Assembly (NCBI GenBank): GCA_029379385.1
Contig: CM055611.1
Coordinates: 11,788,062 to 11,852,061, forward strand
Source: Quillaja saponaria
Taxonomy: Eukaryota > Streptophyta > Magnoliopsida > Fabales > Quillajaceae
Reading direction: 5' to 3'
DNA length: 64,000 bases
Part shown: piece after piece, positions 1 to 12,860 of the stretch
How the letters are laid out: each line of letters begins with the position of its first letter
Position numbering within the stretch: the first letter of the stretch is position 1
The notes under the pieces: model-generated
Databases searched by the model: none
The model's input: only the letters and a program-made list of their open reading frames with translations
What the model was told of the DNA's origin: nothing
Position numbers and translations under genes: made by a program

Positions 1-1801
1 TGATTCCAAGTATGTTATGAGTTAGAGCTGTTAGACTCCAGCTAGTTCATACAGGAATTTTTAGTGCCCTATTTTTGGTTTATGTAAGAAATTGAGTGGG
101 TTCAATACTGATTTTAGGAAAAGTTTCTAAATAATAAAGATATATGTACTTGTCTATTAATAAATTCAATAAACATAATTTTATTTCGTTTTTCCTAGAA
201 AAAGTTATGTTCAATTAACTAAGGTAAGGTCAGAGCTGTCAAAATCCTGCGTGTTGTAGAATTTGATGTAACTTCAAAGAATAAACTGTATTGATATACA
301 AATCTAAAAATTACAAATGATATACCATTATAAAGACACATGTGTATAGTATTTTATAAATTTTACAAAACTAGATTCGGAGTTTCTTGGATAAAGATAT
401 GACCGTTAAAGTGGACACTGGTCCAAACCCCAAGTTTGGACAATCTCAACATCTCTAACTCACTAAGTGCTTTTTATCTTTTCTAATGGTTTCTTTTACC
501 CTATGCATTGCCAAGACATTTAAAATTTCTTTTCATTATTAACCCTATCACATAAAATCCAATTCATATTAATTGACATGTAACAGTTTAATGGAAAACT
601 TACATAAAAAAACCTATACAAGTTAAGATAGAAGCTTATTAATTAAAAGATTATAACAATCACGTTCATGAACTAAGTATTATTTGGAATTATGAATTTT
701 AGTTCCGAATTCTAATATGGACTTGATCGGATGTGTTGACGTAAGTGTGAGTGACGAGTGCAATCGATTACAGGTGAGTGGTTAATTGCTGTCTTTAGGG
801 GCTAGATTAGTATGTATAATTATATGTTTATTTGAATATACATGATATATGGAAAGAAAGCAAGTAGAGTATTTCAGTAATTTATTTAAATTATGTTTGT
901 TTGACATTGGTTATGGTTGATAAATGCCAACAAAGTGAGGTTTTTTTATGAAAAATGATTTTTCCGAAATTAAAAATCCAGGTGCACCTATGATGTTCTG
1001 ATTTAAAATCATAAGAAAATTCTGATTTTGATAAATGTTTTTTTGTAAAAATTGAGTACTCAGTCCCGATGGGATGGATTGTGTATGGAGATCAATTTGT
1101 TGTGTGAGCGCATAAATGTCCGGTAAGGGTGATAATGTTGTGCGGGGCTAGGTCACTCGTTGGCCCTTTGGTTGATGTGCTTGATATTATTTCTCTGATT
1201 AATTTGTGATAGTGTGGATCATGTAAATTGTGACTTTATAATGATTACAATGTACATGTGCAACATGAGTTACGATATGAACAATTTTACTATATATGTT
1301 GTACATTTGTGTGGTGTGATGCTAGTACCCTTTGGGTACGATTTCTACTCACAGAGTCCTTAAGACTCACTACTCTCTTGTGAAATTTTTTAGTAACAAG
1401 AGTTCGATACATGGCACCGCCGAGCTGGTGACTCGACAATTGAGTACAGCAAGGTAATTGCAGGATCTCAAACTTGTAGTCAATGATAAAAGTTTACAGT
1501 CACACTAAAATGGTGGAATGTCTAATTTTGTATGATGTAATAGTCTTGATATTTTTCCTTGTGTTGTTGTGTGGAATTAGGAACACAGATGTTGTATTTT
1601 GTGGCATGTTATATAAATTTTCAGTAAGTTGCTATTTGTTTCAGATAAACAAACTTTTATAGTGGACTTTTATTCTATAAAAGTTACTTTTATTCTTTAG
1701 TTAGGCAAAAGTCATGGTTGTTATTTTGTTATGAATTTAAGGTTACAGAGATTTGGTTATCCAACCTTCCGGCCAGTCATGTCTCCGTGAAGGGTGTGAC
1801 A
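1..1801 (+). mobile_element. Long terminal repeat of a Gypsy family, cut by the window start
   Basis: The same sequence recurs at 54808-58873 in this orientation and inverted at 8099-11323, 41266 onward, 46259-49085 and 60220-62389. It ends in GGGTGTGACA at 1801. The start lies outside the window, so the target duplication cannot be tested; the flank after the end is GATTA. No primer-binding site follows, so this is not a normal 5' LTR. The orientation is inferred from the polypurine tract beside the copy at 46259-49085. It is non-coding. Confidence 0.85.
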
Positions 1802-2660
1802 GATTAGTCCTACAACCTTGTAACTACAAGGCTAAAACAGGCCATAGATTAACCCGTTTACAGCTAACTCCTTAATTGATTACACAGACTCACTCAAGCA
1901 GTTTCTAAGCATTCATAACAAAGTCACTTACAAGGCAAAAAGGAGAAGCCAAGCTAAGACCGCCATAATCAACCCCCAATGCCTTCACTTTCACAGTTTA
2001 AGCAACCAAAGTAGGCCATATTGGCTGAGATTCAATGAATTGGGAGTAGAATTGAACACTAAAGAAACAAAACAAGAAAATCAGACCCTCCCTCAACAAA
2101 GCTCTCGACAGCAGGGAGTTAAGAAAAGCAAAAAAAACAATAATTATCAGCTAGTGTGGGACGGAAGCTCTCAAACTCCTCCCAAATCCAAACTGCCAAG
2201 GAATATAAGAGGAAAGGAGTAAGAGAACTCACTACCCAGCTGAGTTTGAATGCCAAAATGGGAATCACTTCACAACCAACAAAGAGGAAACAAAGGAAGG
2301 TCACAACAAGGCACGGCTCCAAGCCTCTAACGAAGAAGGGAAAATAAACTTCTTTTGACTGAAGGAGTGATGGACACCGAGAAGAAGAAAAAGTAAAGGG
2401 CAAAGTCTTGGTCAAAAAGTAGAAATGTGTGGTTCATATAAATCTTGTTTTGTATGTATATAAATTTACTTACTCATTCATGCATATATGATGTAAATTT
2501 TATTTATTAAATATATATAACTATATATATATATTCTATATTTTTCCCATACACCCAAGTAAATATTTCCCATGTACATTTCAATAAGTTACGTACCTAA
2601 CAACAATAAGTTACTTACAAATTTTTTTCTAAAATGTACGTAATATATTGGGTTATAATA
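1802..2660 (-). mobile_element. Second LTR fragment of the same family, interrupted by the first
   Basis: The terminus near 2640-2660 reads, on the minus strand, TATTATAACCCAATATATTA. It resembles the starts of the other LTRs (TGTTATAATCC at 54808 and the end of the copy at 11323). The purine-rich stretch at 2280-2410 resembles the subterminal part of the LTR at 41266-45050. Its opposite orientation to 1-1801 suggests that one copy inserted into the other. The short reading frames here (2040-2415) are treated as spurious. Confidence 0.55.
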
Positions 2661-3114
2661 ATTAGTGGTGGTTATGAAGATGAAGTTTCAATGTTTTGGG
2701 TGTATGAGAGTTGAGGTGGGGATGCAGATGCAAAAGAGATTATTATTATTTTTTTTTAATTTAAAATAATTTTTATTTTTTATATGACATAAGCCATGTG
2801 CCAAGTTCTTATTAGTTTATCATGACACGTGGTTAAGCCACGTAAGAAGTCATTTTTTATGTCATCTTCCATCAAGTTAAATTTAACAAGAGATAATGGC
2901 AATGACCACATTGTAGGATTTTGAAAGTCATGGATCCTACATTTTGACATTTTGAAAAATAGAGACAAAGATACTTATTGACAAAATTTTAAGAACGAAA
3001 AGTATAATTTTAATATAAGATGATTTTAATATTTTATAATATTAATGATAATTTATAGTATAGAGGTATAGATAGTTGTATAAGCATACTAGAAACTAAT
3101 GACAAATTGTTTAG
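2661..3114. other. AT-rich intergenic DNA
   Basis: No coding frame or RNA is recognised. A short palindrome (CACGTGGTTAAGCCACGTAA) lies at about 2827-2845. It could be part of a decayed transposon end. Confidence 0.4.
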
Positions 3115-3613
3115 GAACTTTGGTTCTTGAGGAATACTCTAATTTTTATTTTGGTTTTTGAAAAATTATTTTTTTGAATAAGATCCTCCTAGATTTAATT
3201 TTTTCTATTTTATTCCCCAAAAATTTATTTATTTTTTTATAATTGGACTGTTAACTAATTCAAAATTACAAAAAATTAACACTAATGTGGTGAAGGAAAA
3301 TCACATTAACATTGATGACTCAATCGTTAGAAAAAATTGTTTTTCTAAACAATGACTTTTCTTCTGAAAAATGAAAATTTTACTTAGATCTTCAAATGCA
3401 TTTCAGATATTTTTAACCAGATCAACTTATTATGTGGCGTTTTATCTAAATTTAATAGTTTTGAATTGATTACGAATCCAATTTTAAGAAAATTAAATCT
3501 TGGAGACCAAAATAGAAAAACATTCAATCTTTAATTAAGGTTTTGATTAGAAAAATAATTACTCAATATTCAAAATAGAAAATAATGTAATTCTAAAGAA
3601 CCAAAATAATACA
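3115..3613. mobile_element. MITE-like element with long imperfect inverted ends
   Basis: The left arm (about 3118-3165) contains TTTGGTTCTTGAGGAATAC. The right arm, read on the minus strand from about 3606, contains TTTGGTTCTTTAGAATTAC, and both continue into TTTTATTTTGG-like sequence. The arms pair over roughly 45 bases with mismatches. No transposase frame is present. The superfamily and target duplication were not determined. Confidence 0.5.
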
Positions 3614-4595
3614 TTAGCAAATTATACTTTATTATCTTCATGACAACGAATGATTTATCAAGCTATGAGCTTTACATGAATATATTTTAAGATAAAGTAA
3701 TGATATGTCCTACTTTAAAAATAAAATCTTAACAAGTCTTATAATTATCTTACATAATTAATAAGTTCTAATTTAATTTTTTTTTCATTTCAAAATAAGT
3801 ACTTTTACCTCAAATTTACCATTTATTTGATATGACCATCCAATTTTAGTTTGTAAAGGTGTAATTGTCATCTATACCTTATTAAAAAGTAGCAAAGAAT
3901 GTTACTGTAGGATGAATAGTTGCTATAACTAAATTTATGAGTATTTTTTAAGTGTATTGTTAAAACAACAGTAAGCTATATTATTAATTACAATATTTCC
4001 ATTATCTTTATAATTTTTTTTTTGTAATTATACTATATATATATTAATATACTATATTTCTAATTTCAATAATGTCATCATTTGTATGATGATGATGAAA
4101 AACAAAGGTGAAAGTGATAAAAAAAGAATCTTTTAATATACTACATTTAAGTAACGAAGGATGTTACAAGTCAATTTTAAATAGTTTTTTAACTTTAAAT
4201 AGTGCTTATATCCACATTATACAAGTCAATTATGAATAGTGTATAAGTATTATAAATTATATGAAGAAGAATGTTATTGTAGGATGAATAGTTTCTATCA
4301 AAAAATGTCTATAAATATGTGTTTGCAAATTTAGTTCACACACTATAATTAGTAGCAATTCTAAATTTTTTTTCCTTTTGATGATAGCATATGTTTAAAA
4401 GAAGATGTTAGTTTATATATTCCCACATTTAACCATCTCTGCTCTAATTGATTGTAACAATGTAATTATATTTATGTTTTTTCTTTTAAGAAGCAATCTT
4501 TAATTTTATACAATTAAATTTTTTTATTTCATCTTATTACTTCTTTCATATTATGTTCTAATTTTTTTGTAATTTAATATTTATTTTCCATGTAG
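3614..4595. other. AT-rich intergenic DNA
   Basis: No gene is recognised. The phrase GTAGGATGAATAG occurs at about 3907 and 4275 with similar flanks (stretches around TATAAGT and ACAAGTCAATT), so there is a weak local duplication. It ends at a splice-acceptor-like ATGTAG just before the F-box remnant. Confidence 0.35.
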
Positions 4596-4743
4596 AATAA
4601 GGAAAACAAAGCCAAAATCTCAGAAATCAAGGCTTTTGCATTTACCAGATGAATTGCTAATCAATATAATACTTATACTCATTGGATCACAGACTGATGA
4701 TAATTTGGACTTTATGAACATCCGTTCTATGTAATTTTATGAC

Positions 4744-4782
<39 letters not shown>

Positions 4783-5589
4783 TATTTATATTTATATTAT
4801 TTTTGTTGTTGATATTATTAAAGAAATAAATAAACTATTTATCTAAAATTTGATTTTGCCATTACATATAATATGTATAATTATTTTTATTTTTTAATAT
4901 TATTTACTAGTGACTTTAACCTTTTTATATGTAGGTGTAAGGATTTACATCGATTAGCTTCAACCAAAATAGTTCTCCGAGATGTTATTATGTCGGGATC
5001 CTCTTTGATATCGTTATCTTCACCAACACATTATTTTTACTTAATTACCAAATGCGTGAGTGCCAAAAACAAAGATGCTCATATGATATTAGCTTTGGTA
5101 AGTATATTGAACACTGCATATCTTTGACAATAATAATTATTTACTGACACATTAAATATTATTTTTTATTTTCAACAGAGTTACACATTTTGCATGCCTT
5201 AGAGAAGATTGGCACTCAGTTTATTATATAATATATCACGTACAAATCCTGGTCTTATTAGATTATATATTTATGGAATGTTATTATTGGCAAAAGATAC
5301 TACATATGAAGAAGGAATTTTTGTCATGCAGAGAGTTTGTCAGATAAATTGAGCATTTATTCATCACCGTTTTAGAGAATATATGGAGAGAAGGTTGTAT
5401 CGTGCTCGCATTAGTACTAATTTGTTTCCCCTAATCGATTGAAAGTGCCCCAATTTTCTCTGCAAGAGTAATGAATTCCTACGCTGAACTCACTCTTTCA
5501 CTCATATGAACAGTTCTTGTTTGTTTGATTATGTCATAAAAAATGAATATACTAAGTTGGTGGACAAACTATTGTTACTAGGCATGTAA
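4596..5589 (+). pseudogene. F-box protein pseudogene (At1g67623-like)
   Basis: Three exon-like pieces join at good splice sites. Exon A (about 4596-4730) encodes an F-box start with LPDELLINIILIL. The donor GTAATT at 4731 and the acceptor ATGTAG at 4934 restore the frame to MCKDLHRLAS in exon B (4935-5097). That exon ends at a GTAAGT donor. The next acceptor is TTCAACAG at 5178. Exon C keeps LIRLYIYGMLLLAKD, resembling the Sel1-like alpha-helical segment of this plant F-box subfamily, and a C-terminal CPNFLCK stretch before TAA at 5589. Exon C carries several stops (for example TAG shortly after its start and TGA in the C-terminal stretch) and needs frame changes. F-box proteins are substrate receptors of SCF ubiquitin ligases; this copy cannot make a full one. 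The family assignment is from memory of the motif pattern. Confidence 0.6.
4747..4781. repeat. (TA)n microsatellite inside the F-box intron
   Basis: A run of about 17 TA units between exons A and B of the F-box remnant. Confidence 0.9.
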
Positions 5590-7224
5590 AATAAAATGTG
5601 TTAGATAAGAATATTAACTAATGAATTAGTAGCATAAAAATATATACCGAGTATGATTTATGTATGTGTATTAGTCATTTGGTCATATTGATTACATAAC
5701 TACAAATGGTTGATTCTAGTTTCTACATTTTTTTTTTAATAATAAGGAATAAATTGTAAAATATTGTGTCGATTGTTGTTAGCAATGGTATTTCATGCTC
5801 AATAATTATCAGTATATTGTTATGACTATATTGATTATGTAACTTTTTTAATATGAATGATAGTAATAAAATATTGTGAAGTTGATGATTTAAAAAAAAA
5901 CAATGACTTAGATACGAATGATAAAATTGTAAAGTAGCATTACAAATGAAGAAATTTGAAGAGAAATAAATAAATAATTTTTTTATTATATTTAATATTT
6001 TTTAATTAAACTTTTATATATGTTATGTGTTTGTTTGTTATTGGTGTAACTAATTACTCATCAATTATTTATATAATAATAAATTTCTTTCTCTTATTTG
6101 CATATACAACATGTGGGAAATATTTTTTTCAAGCCTTTCAACTTTTTGGTCTCCTTTAAATCCTTAAAGAAATTAACTTTTCTAAATCAATTAGATAAAC
6201 TCTTATTAAAATTTGACTAGAAACACAATGGAAATCCAAAACTAAAAATTTAGAAAAATAATTTTTCGTATAATCTTCATAGCCAATTTAAAAAAATAAA
6301 CAAAATTTCAACTATAAAAAAGAATAAATTTTGCATAAAAAAAAATTAAACATTTACTATACTAGCATAATGATATATAAATAACAACAAAAAACACATC
6401 AACAATTAAAAGAAAAATGAATAATATAAGTTGATATATAAAAAGACTAAAGCAAAAGATCTGTACCAAAAAAAAAAAAAAAAAAAAAAAAACAATTATG
6501 AAATCATTTAGCATGTGGAGTCTACTTGTAATAACATTTTATCCATCACTTTTAGTGTTTTTTCAAATAGATTTGTAATATTAAAAACTAAAATTTATTA
6601 TATTTATTTATGATAATTATTTTAACTTAAAAATGTGATAAAAAGTGTGAGAGGAAGATCAAAATCAATGAAAAAGAGATTTTTATTAATTAAAAAGTAA
6701 AACTATTTTATTTATGATAACTATTTAAATCATTCAGAATATCAACATTAATTGAATAAACATGGATAATAATGTATATGTACTGTGACAAAGTAAAACT
6801 ACTTAACTCATTGATGTGCTTATTATAAGCATGTGGATATAGACATTTATGAAGAAAAATTACACATATAAAGATTAAAGTAAGTCAACTATTTTTGAAC
6901 AAAAGTTATATATTTTTTTTCTATTTCTAAGGGATTCATATCCTTAAAACTGTATAAATATTATATAAAGTAGTGTTGTTATAATATTTGTTTACTTTAT
7001 GAGCATAAAATTTATATAACAAGCACAATATTTTATTTTAGCTTTGAAAACAAAAAAATATGCTTATTTAATTTTAAAGGATTTAGACTAATATACTATT
7101 TTTTTTTTTGTTAGAAAATTTGTTTACCTTTGATTAACTAAAAGCACAAGAGTTGGTGATGTTAATAGTGACAGACAAGTAGGTTAAGAAATCATAATCA
7201 TAAAAGAAATGGCTTGGAAACATA
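5590..7224. other. AT-rich intergenic DNA
   Basis: No coding frame of note. An A24 tract occurs at 6469-6492. Nothing else is recognised. Confidence 0.4.
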
Positions 7225-7955
7225 GTGCTTTGTATATAAACAAAGCAAATACTTCAAGTTATAATCACCCAACACGCAAACATCATTGAAGTTTTTTTAT
7301 ATACTTTTGTTGATCTAGGGTCCGTTATAACTATTTTCATTTCAAACTAACTATTCTAATCAATCAAAATGTCAACATTAAGTGAAATGAAATAAAAATA
7401 TATATCAATGTATTGTATCTAATTCAAACTACTTGATGGAAGATTAGTTGAGTCTCATCTAAATAGGATGATTCTCTTTCACTTTTTTGTTTCCTGTTTC
7501 ATTTTCTACAACAGCTCTCTACTTGTTAAAAGTAATACAAACTTGAAATTTCTTTTTTCATGCGAATATACAAGTTTTTGTATTTGCACCGTCAATGAAA
7601 GAGGACTTCACCGAAAGATTTTTATAGTGGAGGAGAATGCTTCTATTGGTGGAGAAATTATTAATAAAGTGTTATTCCCAAAATGATTTAATTAATGGAT
7701 TTATAAAAATTAATAAAGTTGGTAGATATAGGGTGTGATCCTATTAATTTGTACATGTAATGGGAATAAAGATATCCATTCATAGTGGAGTATAAAAATG
7801 ATATTGTATCAATAGTTGTCTCTAATATTTAATGATATTATAGTATTGTTTATTTCTATTATTTACAAATAGATATTACTTAACATTCATAAATAATTAT
7901 GATATATTAAATTGGAGAATGCCATTTTATATATTATGTGACAGGGTATGCTTTG
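7225..7955 (+). repeat. Dispersed ~0.7 kb repeat, copy A
   Basis: The unit opens with CAAGTTATAATCACCCAACA and runs through TTGTATTTGCACC and TGTGATCCTATTAATTTG to TATGATATATTAAATTGGAG. Copies recur at 14064-15612 (three in tandem) and inverted at 11760-12240 and 12590-12860. The frame at 7468-7686 lies inside the unit and is not preserved in the other copies, so it is not called a gene. No terminal repeats or transposase are seen, and the nature of the unit is unknown. Confidence 0.8.
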
Positions 7956-7961
7956 TACTCA

Positions 7962-8030
7962 AATATATATATATATATATTGTGTGTGTGTATATGTATG
8001 TATATATATATATATGTATATGTATGTATC
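7962..8030. repeat. (TA)n(TG)n compound microsatellite
   Basis: TA runs flank a GTGTGTGTG core and GTATG/TATA variants. Confidence 0.9.
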
Positions 8031-8098
8031 ACATGTGGGCTATGACTAATACCTAGCTATTTTTAGTACAATTTTGTGCTCCTTTCTTATAAATTGTC

Positions 8099-11000
8099 TG
8101 TCACACCCCTCATGAAGGCATGACTGGCTGGAGGGTTGGATAACCAAACCTCGATAACCCTGAATTCAAAACAAAGCAACAACCATGACTCCTAACTCAA
8201 CTAAAGAATAAAAGCCCATTGTAAAAGTTTTTTTTTCTGAAACAAATAGCAATTTACTGAAAATTTATATAACATGCCCCAAAATACAACATATATGTAT
8301 TCCTAATTCCACATAACGACACGAGGACAAATATATAGACTATTACATCATACAAAATTAAACATTCCACCTTTCTAGTGTGACTGCAACTTTCATCCTT
8401 AAATTCAAGTTTGAGATCCTAAAAAAATGCCTTGCCGTACTGTGTCGGCAGGTCAACAAATTCGGCGACGTCATATATTGGATTCCTGAAAAAAAATAAT
8501 TATCCACGAGAGCGATGAGTCCTACGGACTCCGTGAGTGAAAAATCGTAACCAAAGGGTACTAGCATCACCCAACACAAACATATAACCTATATAATAAC
8601 CTCATGTAATACAGTTTATACCTTAATTCACATCACACTTATATATTATAACTGTCATAAATTCACAATTTACACAAAACATATGATCACAAATTAATCA
8701 GAGCAATAATATCACATAAAGCAATCAAAAGGCCAACGAGTGACCTAGCCTTGGACAACATTATCACCCTTTACCGGGCATTACACACCTGTAAAACAAA
8801 TTGATCTGTATACACAATCCATCTCACCAGGGTTGAGCACTCCATTTAAAAAAAAAACATTTATCAGAATCAGAATTTTTCTTATGATTTTAAATCAAAA
8901 CATCTTAGGTGCACCCGAATTTTCAATTTCAAAGATAAAAATCACTTTTATAAAAATCTCACTTTGTTGGCCCTTATCAACGACAACAAATGTTAAACAA
9001 AGAATCAATATCAAAAAAATACAATTTAAATAAATTGCTAAAATACTCTACATACTTATTTTTCTTATATCACGTATATTCAAATAAACATAAAATTACA
9101 CATATTAATATAGCCCCTAAAGGTAGCAATTAACCAATCACCCGTATTGATTCTATTCGCCATTTACACTTGCGTCGACAAGTCTTATCTGATCCATATT
9201 AGAATCTGGAACTGAAATTCATATTCTCAAATAATACTTAGTTTATAAATGTTATTATTATAGGCTTTTAATTACTAAACTTCTATAGGTTTCTTTATGT
9301 AAGTTTTCTTTTAAGCTATTACATGTCAATTAATATAAATTGGACTTTAGGTGATAAATTTAATAATAAGGAGGCATTTTAAATATCTTGACAAAGCATA
9401 GGGTAGGAGGAACTATTAGAAAAGATAGAAGCACTTAGTGAGTTAGAAATGTTGAAACTGTCCAAAATTAGGGTTTAGATCAGTGTCCACTTTGACGATC
9501 ATATCTTTCTCTAGGAAATTCCGAATCTAGTTTCGTAAAATTTATAAAATACTAGACACATATAGCTTTATAATGGGATATCATTTGTAATTTTTAGATT
9601 TTTATATCAATACATTTTTATTGTTTGAAATTGCATTAAATTCTGTAACATGCAGAATTTTTGACAACTTTAACCTTACCTTAGTTAATTGAATATAACT
9701 TTCTTTAGGAAAAACGAAATCCGATTCCATTTATTGGTTTATTAATGGACAAGTATATCTATATTATTTAGAAACTTTTCCTAAAATCTATCATAAATCT
9801 ACTCAATTTCTTACATGAACCAAAAACAGGGCACTACGAATCCTACCTGACCTAGCCAGAGTCTAATAGCTATACCTCACAACATATTTGGAACGAAGCT
9901 ACGAAATTTTGCAGACAACATTTCAAGACTATAAGATACGTTTTATCTTTTAAATCTTAATTTAATTCTACCCCGAAGACACTCGAAATACAGAATTTCT
10001 GTTATCCAAGGAATCTGTCCCCTACACCTCTTCAAAACCACTTAACTCTCACTTTGTTCATACTATTACTCACTTCCATTAACTCCTTAGCTCAACACAT
10101 AAGCCAACCCTTTTCTCTTGTTATGAACTTTTTATTCAAATTTTTTTTTAATAACAATTAACCATCAAGACTTAGATTTACCAAGTTTCAATTAAAAAGC
10201 TATAGCTAGTTTTCTTGTAGACTTTTTATCAAACATATTGGGTGCATAAATTATCTCCCTTAATATGTATGTATGTGTATATATATAGACCCCAATTTAC
10301 TTAATACATTTCAGTAATCCAACACTACTAATCACTTCAATCCTTAAATTTAAGTCATCAAGTAACCAAGGAAATCAAAGAAATTAAGGGCATGAGTTGA
10401 AGGAAAATTACCATCAAGAAGCAATGGTTGGCTGTCATACGGCCTGTCCTTGACTCACACACCCATGGTTGGCAGAGAAGGAGGAGCTGAACTTTGAGTT
10501 ATGAGAAGAACATACACGAACTCAGCCACAAAAGACATGAAACAAGGCACAACAAAGAGATTGTAATGGCTGATCAAAAGCTTAGTAGCTGCTACTACTG
10601 CCAGTAAATAATTCCAACCCATCCACGGCTCAAATATAAGGAGGAACCGAGCTATATGACAAGGAAAAATTCAATTGTTGTTAGTCCTCCAACTGCTAAT
10701 ACTGTTACAGCAAAACAGGGGCTAGATGATGATGCACTACACCTTACGACTGGAAGGAGAAAGAAGAAAGCTCACAAGGCTGATGAAGTTTCATACACGG
10801 TAGGAAAAGAGAAAGGCATTTTTAGCTAGGCAAGGAAGGAGAGAAATTTATAGAGAGCAGGAGATGTGAATGGTAAAAGGAAAGTGAGAGAGAGTTGGTT
10901 CCCAAAGGAAAAGAGGAAAGGGACGCCTAGAGTAAGGAAATGAAAGAAACATCTAGTCAAATTTTTATTTACTTTTATTTTTTATTTTTTATTTTCTAAT

Positions 11001-11323
11001 TTGAGGTGGAAATTTACTCTTAAATTGTATATATATATTTTTTCACTACTTTGTTTTATATACTTATTTGTCTCACCAATCAACACCATTTTATAAATTA
11101 AAATTTTCTTCCTATTACTCATTAAGGTGATAAAATTTTAATTTACTTTATGAAAAATTATCACCTACTTAGTCACGACCATTTACGTACAACGTCCTAA
11201 ACGTACATTAAATTATCGGGTTGTAACAAGTGACATCATGTTCAATTACACTGTTACTTATTTAATAAATTTGTTTATTTATAACGTAGATTTACACATT
11301 GTCTTAAAACTCAGGTTATAACA
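8099..11323 (-). mobile_element. Solo LTR of the long-LTR Gypsy family, with target duplication
   Basis: The plus-strand termini are TGTCACACCC at 8099 and GGTTATAACA ending at 11323. The five bases before (TTGTC, 8094-8098) equal the five after (TTGTC, 11324-11328). This is a 5-bp target duplication, so a 3225-bp LTR stands alone without an internal region. The usual cause is recombination between the two LTRs of one element. Internal landmarks shared with other copies include GGTACTAGCATCA (about 8558) and GTGGACACTGA-type phrases near 9485. Small frames such as 8358-8579 and 8833-9033 are not conserved between copies. It is non-coding. The minus orientation is inferred from the polypurine tract of the 46259-54186 element. 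Confidence 0.9.
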
Positions 11324-11328
11324 TTGTC

Positions 11329-11759
11329 AACCCCAATTTCTAACTTTTAAACCCTCTAACATAACTTACTAATTTTTTAATTTTTCTATTAAATAAAAAA
11401 AATTAAAGTTATAATTATTTATTATCTTATTTTTAATTATTATAAGATTTGTAACAACCATAAACTCCAATTTGTTAATTAATTAGTTGATACTGTAATT
11501 AAAGAAATAATATAGGAAGACATAGACCTTAAAAATCAAGACTATGTTGTATAATTTTTAATGAAACATTTATGAATGACTACTCTATTGGAAACATGTT
11601 ATATATACATATTATATAATTCATAAATCACACTAATTTATGTAGTTCTTAATTAATTTATTGATTATTGAGAAGGAATCAAGTTTAAACCCATCACTGA
11701 TTCATTTCATCCCTTATATACGTCTTTAACCAATACAAATATAAAATGTTAAAGTATTA
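11329..11759. other. AT-rich intergenic DNA
   Basis: Follows the right target duplication of the solo LTR. No gene is recognised. Confidence 0.4.
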
Positions 11760-12240
11760 GTATGAGAAAGCCCTTGACAGATATGTATAATACGTGGTGG
11801 GTATTGGCCCCATTGTAGAGGGAGTATGGATAATTGTGTCATTGGAGTGGACTAAAGACTGACAAATTCTAGTTAAAATATCTTACAGAAGATATTCATT
11901 CTCCGATACACAAATTCAATCAATCAGTGCTACACTCCACTATGAATGTATATCTTTATTCCGATGAAATGTGAAAATTAATAGGATCGCACCCTATATC
12001 TACTAACTTTATTGATTTTTATAAATCCATTAATTAAATCTCTTTTGGAATAACACTTTATTAATAATTTCTCTACCAATAGAAACATTCTCCTCCACTA
12101 TAAAAATCTTTTGATGAAATCCTCTTTGATTGATGGTGCAAATACAAAGACTTGTATATTTGCATGAAAAAAAAAATCAAATTTATGTTATTTTTAACAA
12201 GAAGAGAGCTATTGTAGAATATTACACTTTGCTAGATTGA
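11760..12240 (-). repeat. Dispersed ~0.7 kb repeat, copy B (inverted)
   Basis: The minus strand reads the same landmarks as copy A in order: TTTGCACCATCAATCAAAG, TTATAGTGGAGGAGAATGT, TTAATTAATGGATTTATAAA and GGGTGCGATCCTATTAATTT. The match is partial; the outer parts are diverged or missing. Confidence 0.75.
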
Positions 12241-12589
12241 AACTGTGTTGAGTTGGCTGGAATAGATATCCAATACATACAGACCTGAATCTGACAAAGG
12301 TCACACCTTATGCATTGAAAGTCAAAAACCAACCAATTGATCCTCCGTAAAAACCATGGCAAATTACCCTTTTGTAGTATTCGAATAAGCATTTATCATG
12401 TTGATTGAATATATTATTTTTTTAAATAAAAAATTATTTAAAAAACAAGAATCATTTATGTTTCGACTCTTCGTTCTTCCTCTCTTTACCAAGATGCTTA
12501 TTGTATAACATAGTAACAGAACGGTTCCTCAACCTCAAAAATCTCCAACCACCACCATCTATTTTTTGGATCACTATTGCTTACTTTTA

Positions 12590-12860
12590 TAACCCAATAA
12601 TTAGATCTATTTGGAAATCACACTTTATTAATTATTTCTCCACCAAGAGAAACATATTCGTCCACTAAGAGAAGCTTTCGGTGTAGTTTTCTTTCAATGA
12701 TGATACAAGTACAACAAGCACTTGCATATTTGAGTTTATGTTACTCTTTTCTTCTTAAAAAAAAAAAAAAAAAAAAAAAAAAGAATAAAAGTTTATGTTA
12801 CCTTTAAAAAATGAAGAGCTTTCGTAAAATATGAAACATGAAACAAGAAAATGAAAAAAA
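12590..12860 (-). repeat. Dispersed repeat, copy F (inverted, degenerate)
   Basis: The minus strand carries diverged versions of the central landmarks (CACCGAAAGCTTCTCTTAG, GGTGGAGAAATAATTAATAA). It is interrupted by an A-rich tract at about 12757-12782. Confidence 0.6.

Noticed and set aside
8099..11323. Reading this LTR as plus-oriented because it begins TGTCACACCC
   Set aside because: The polypurine tract beside the 46259-49085 copy indicates that TGTTATAACC is the true LTR start; both ends begin with TG, so the first impression was misleading.
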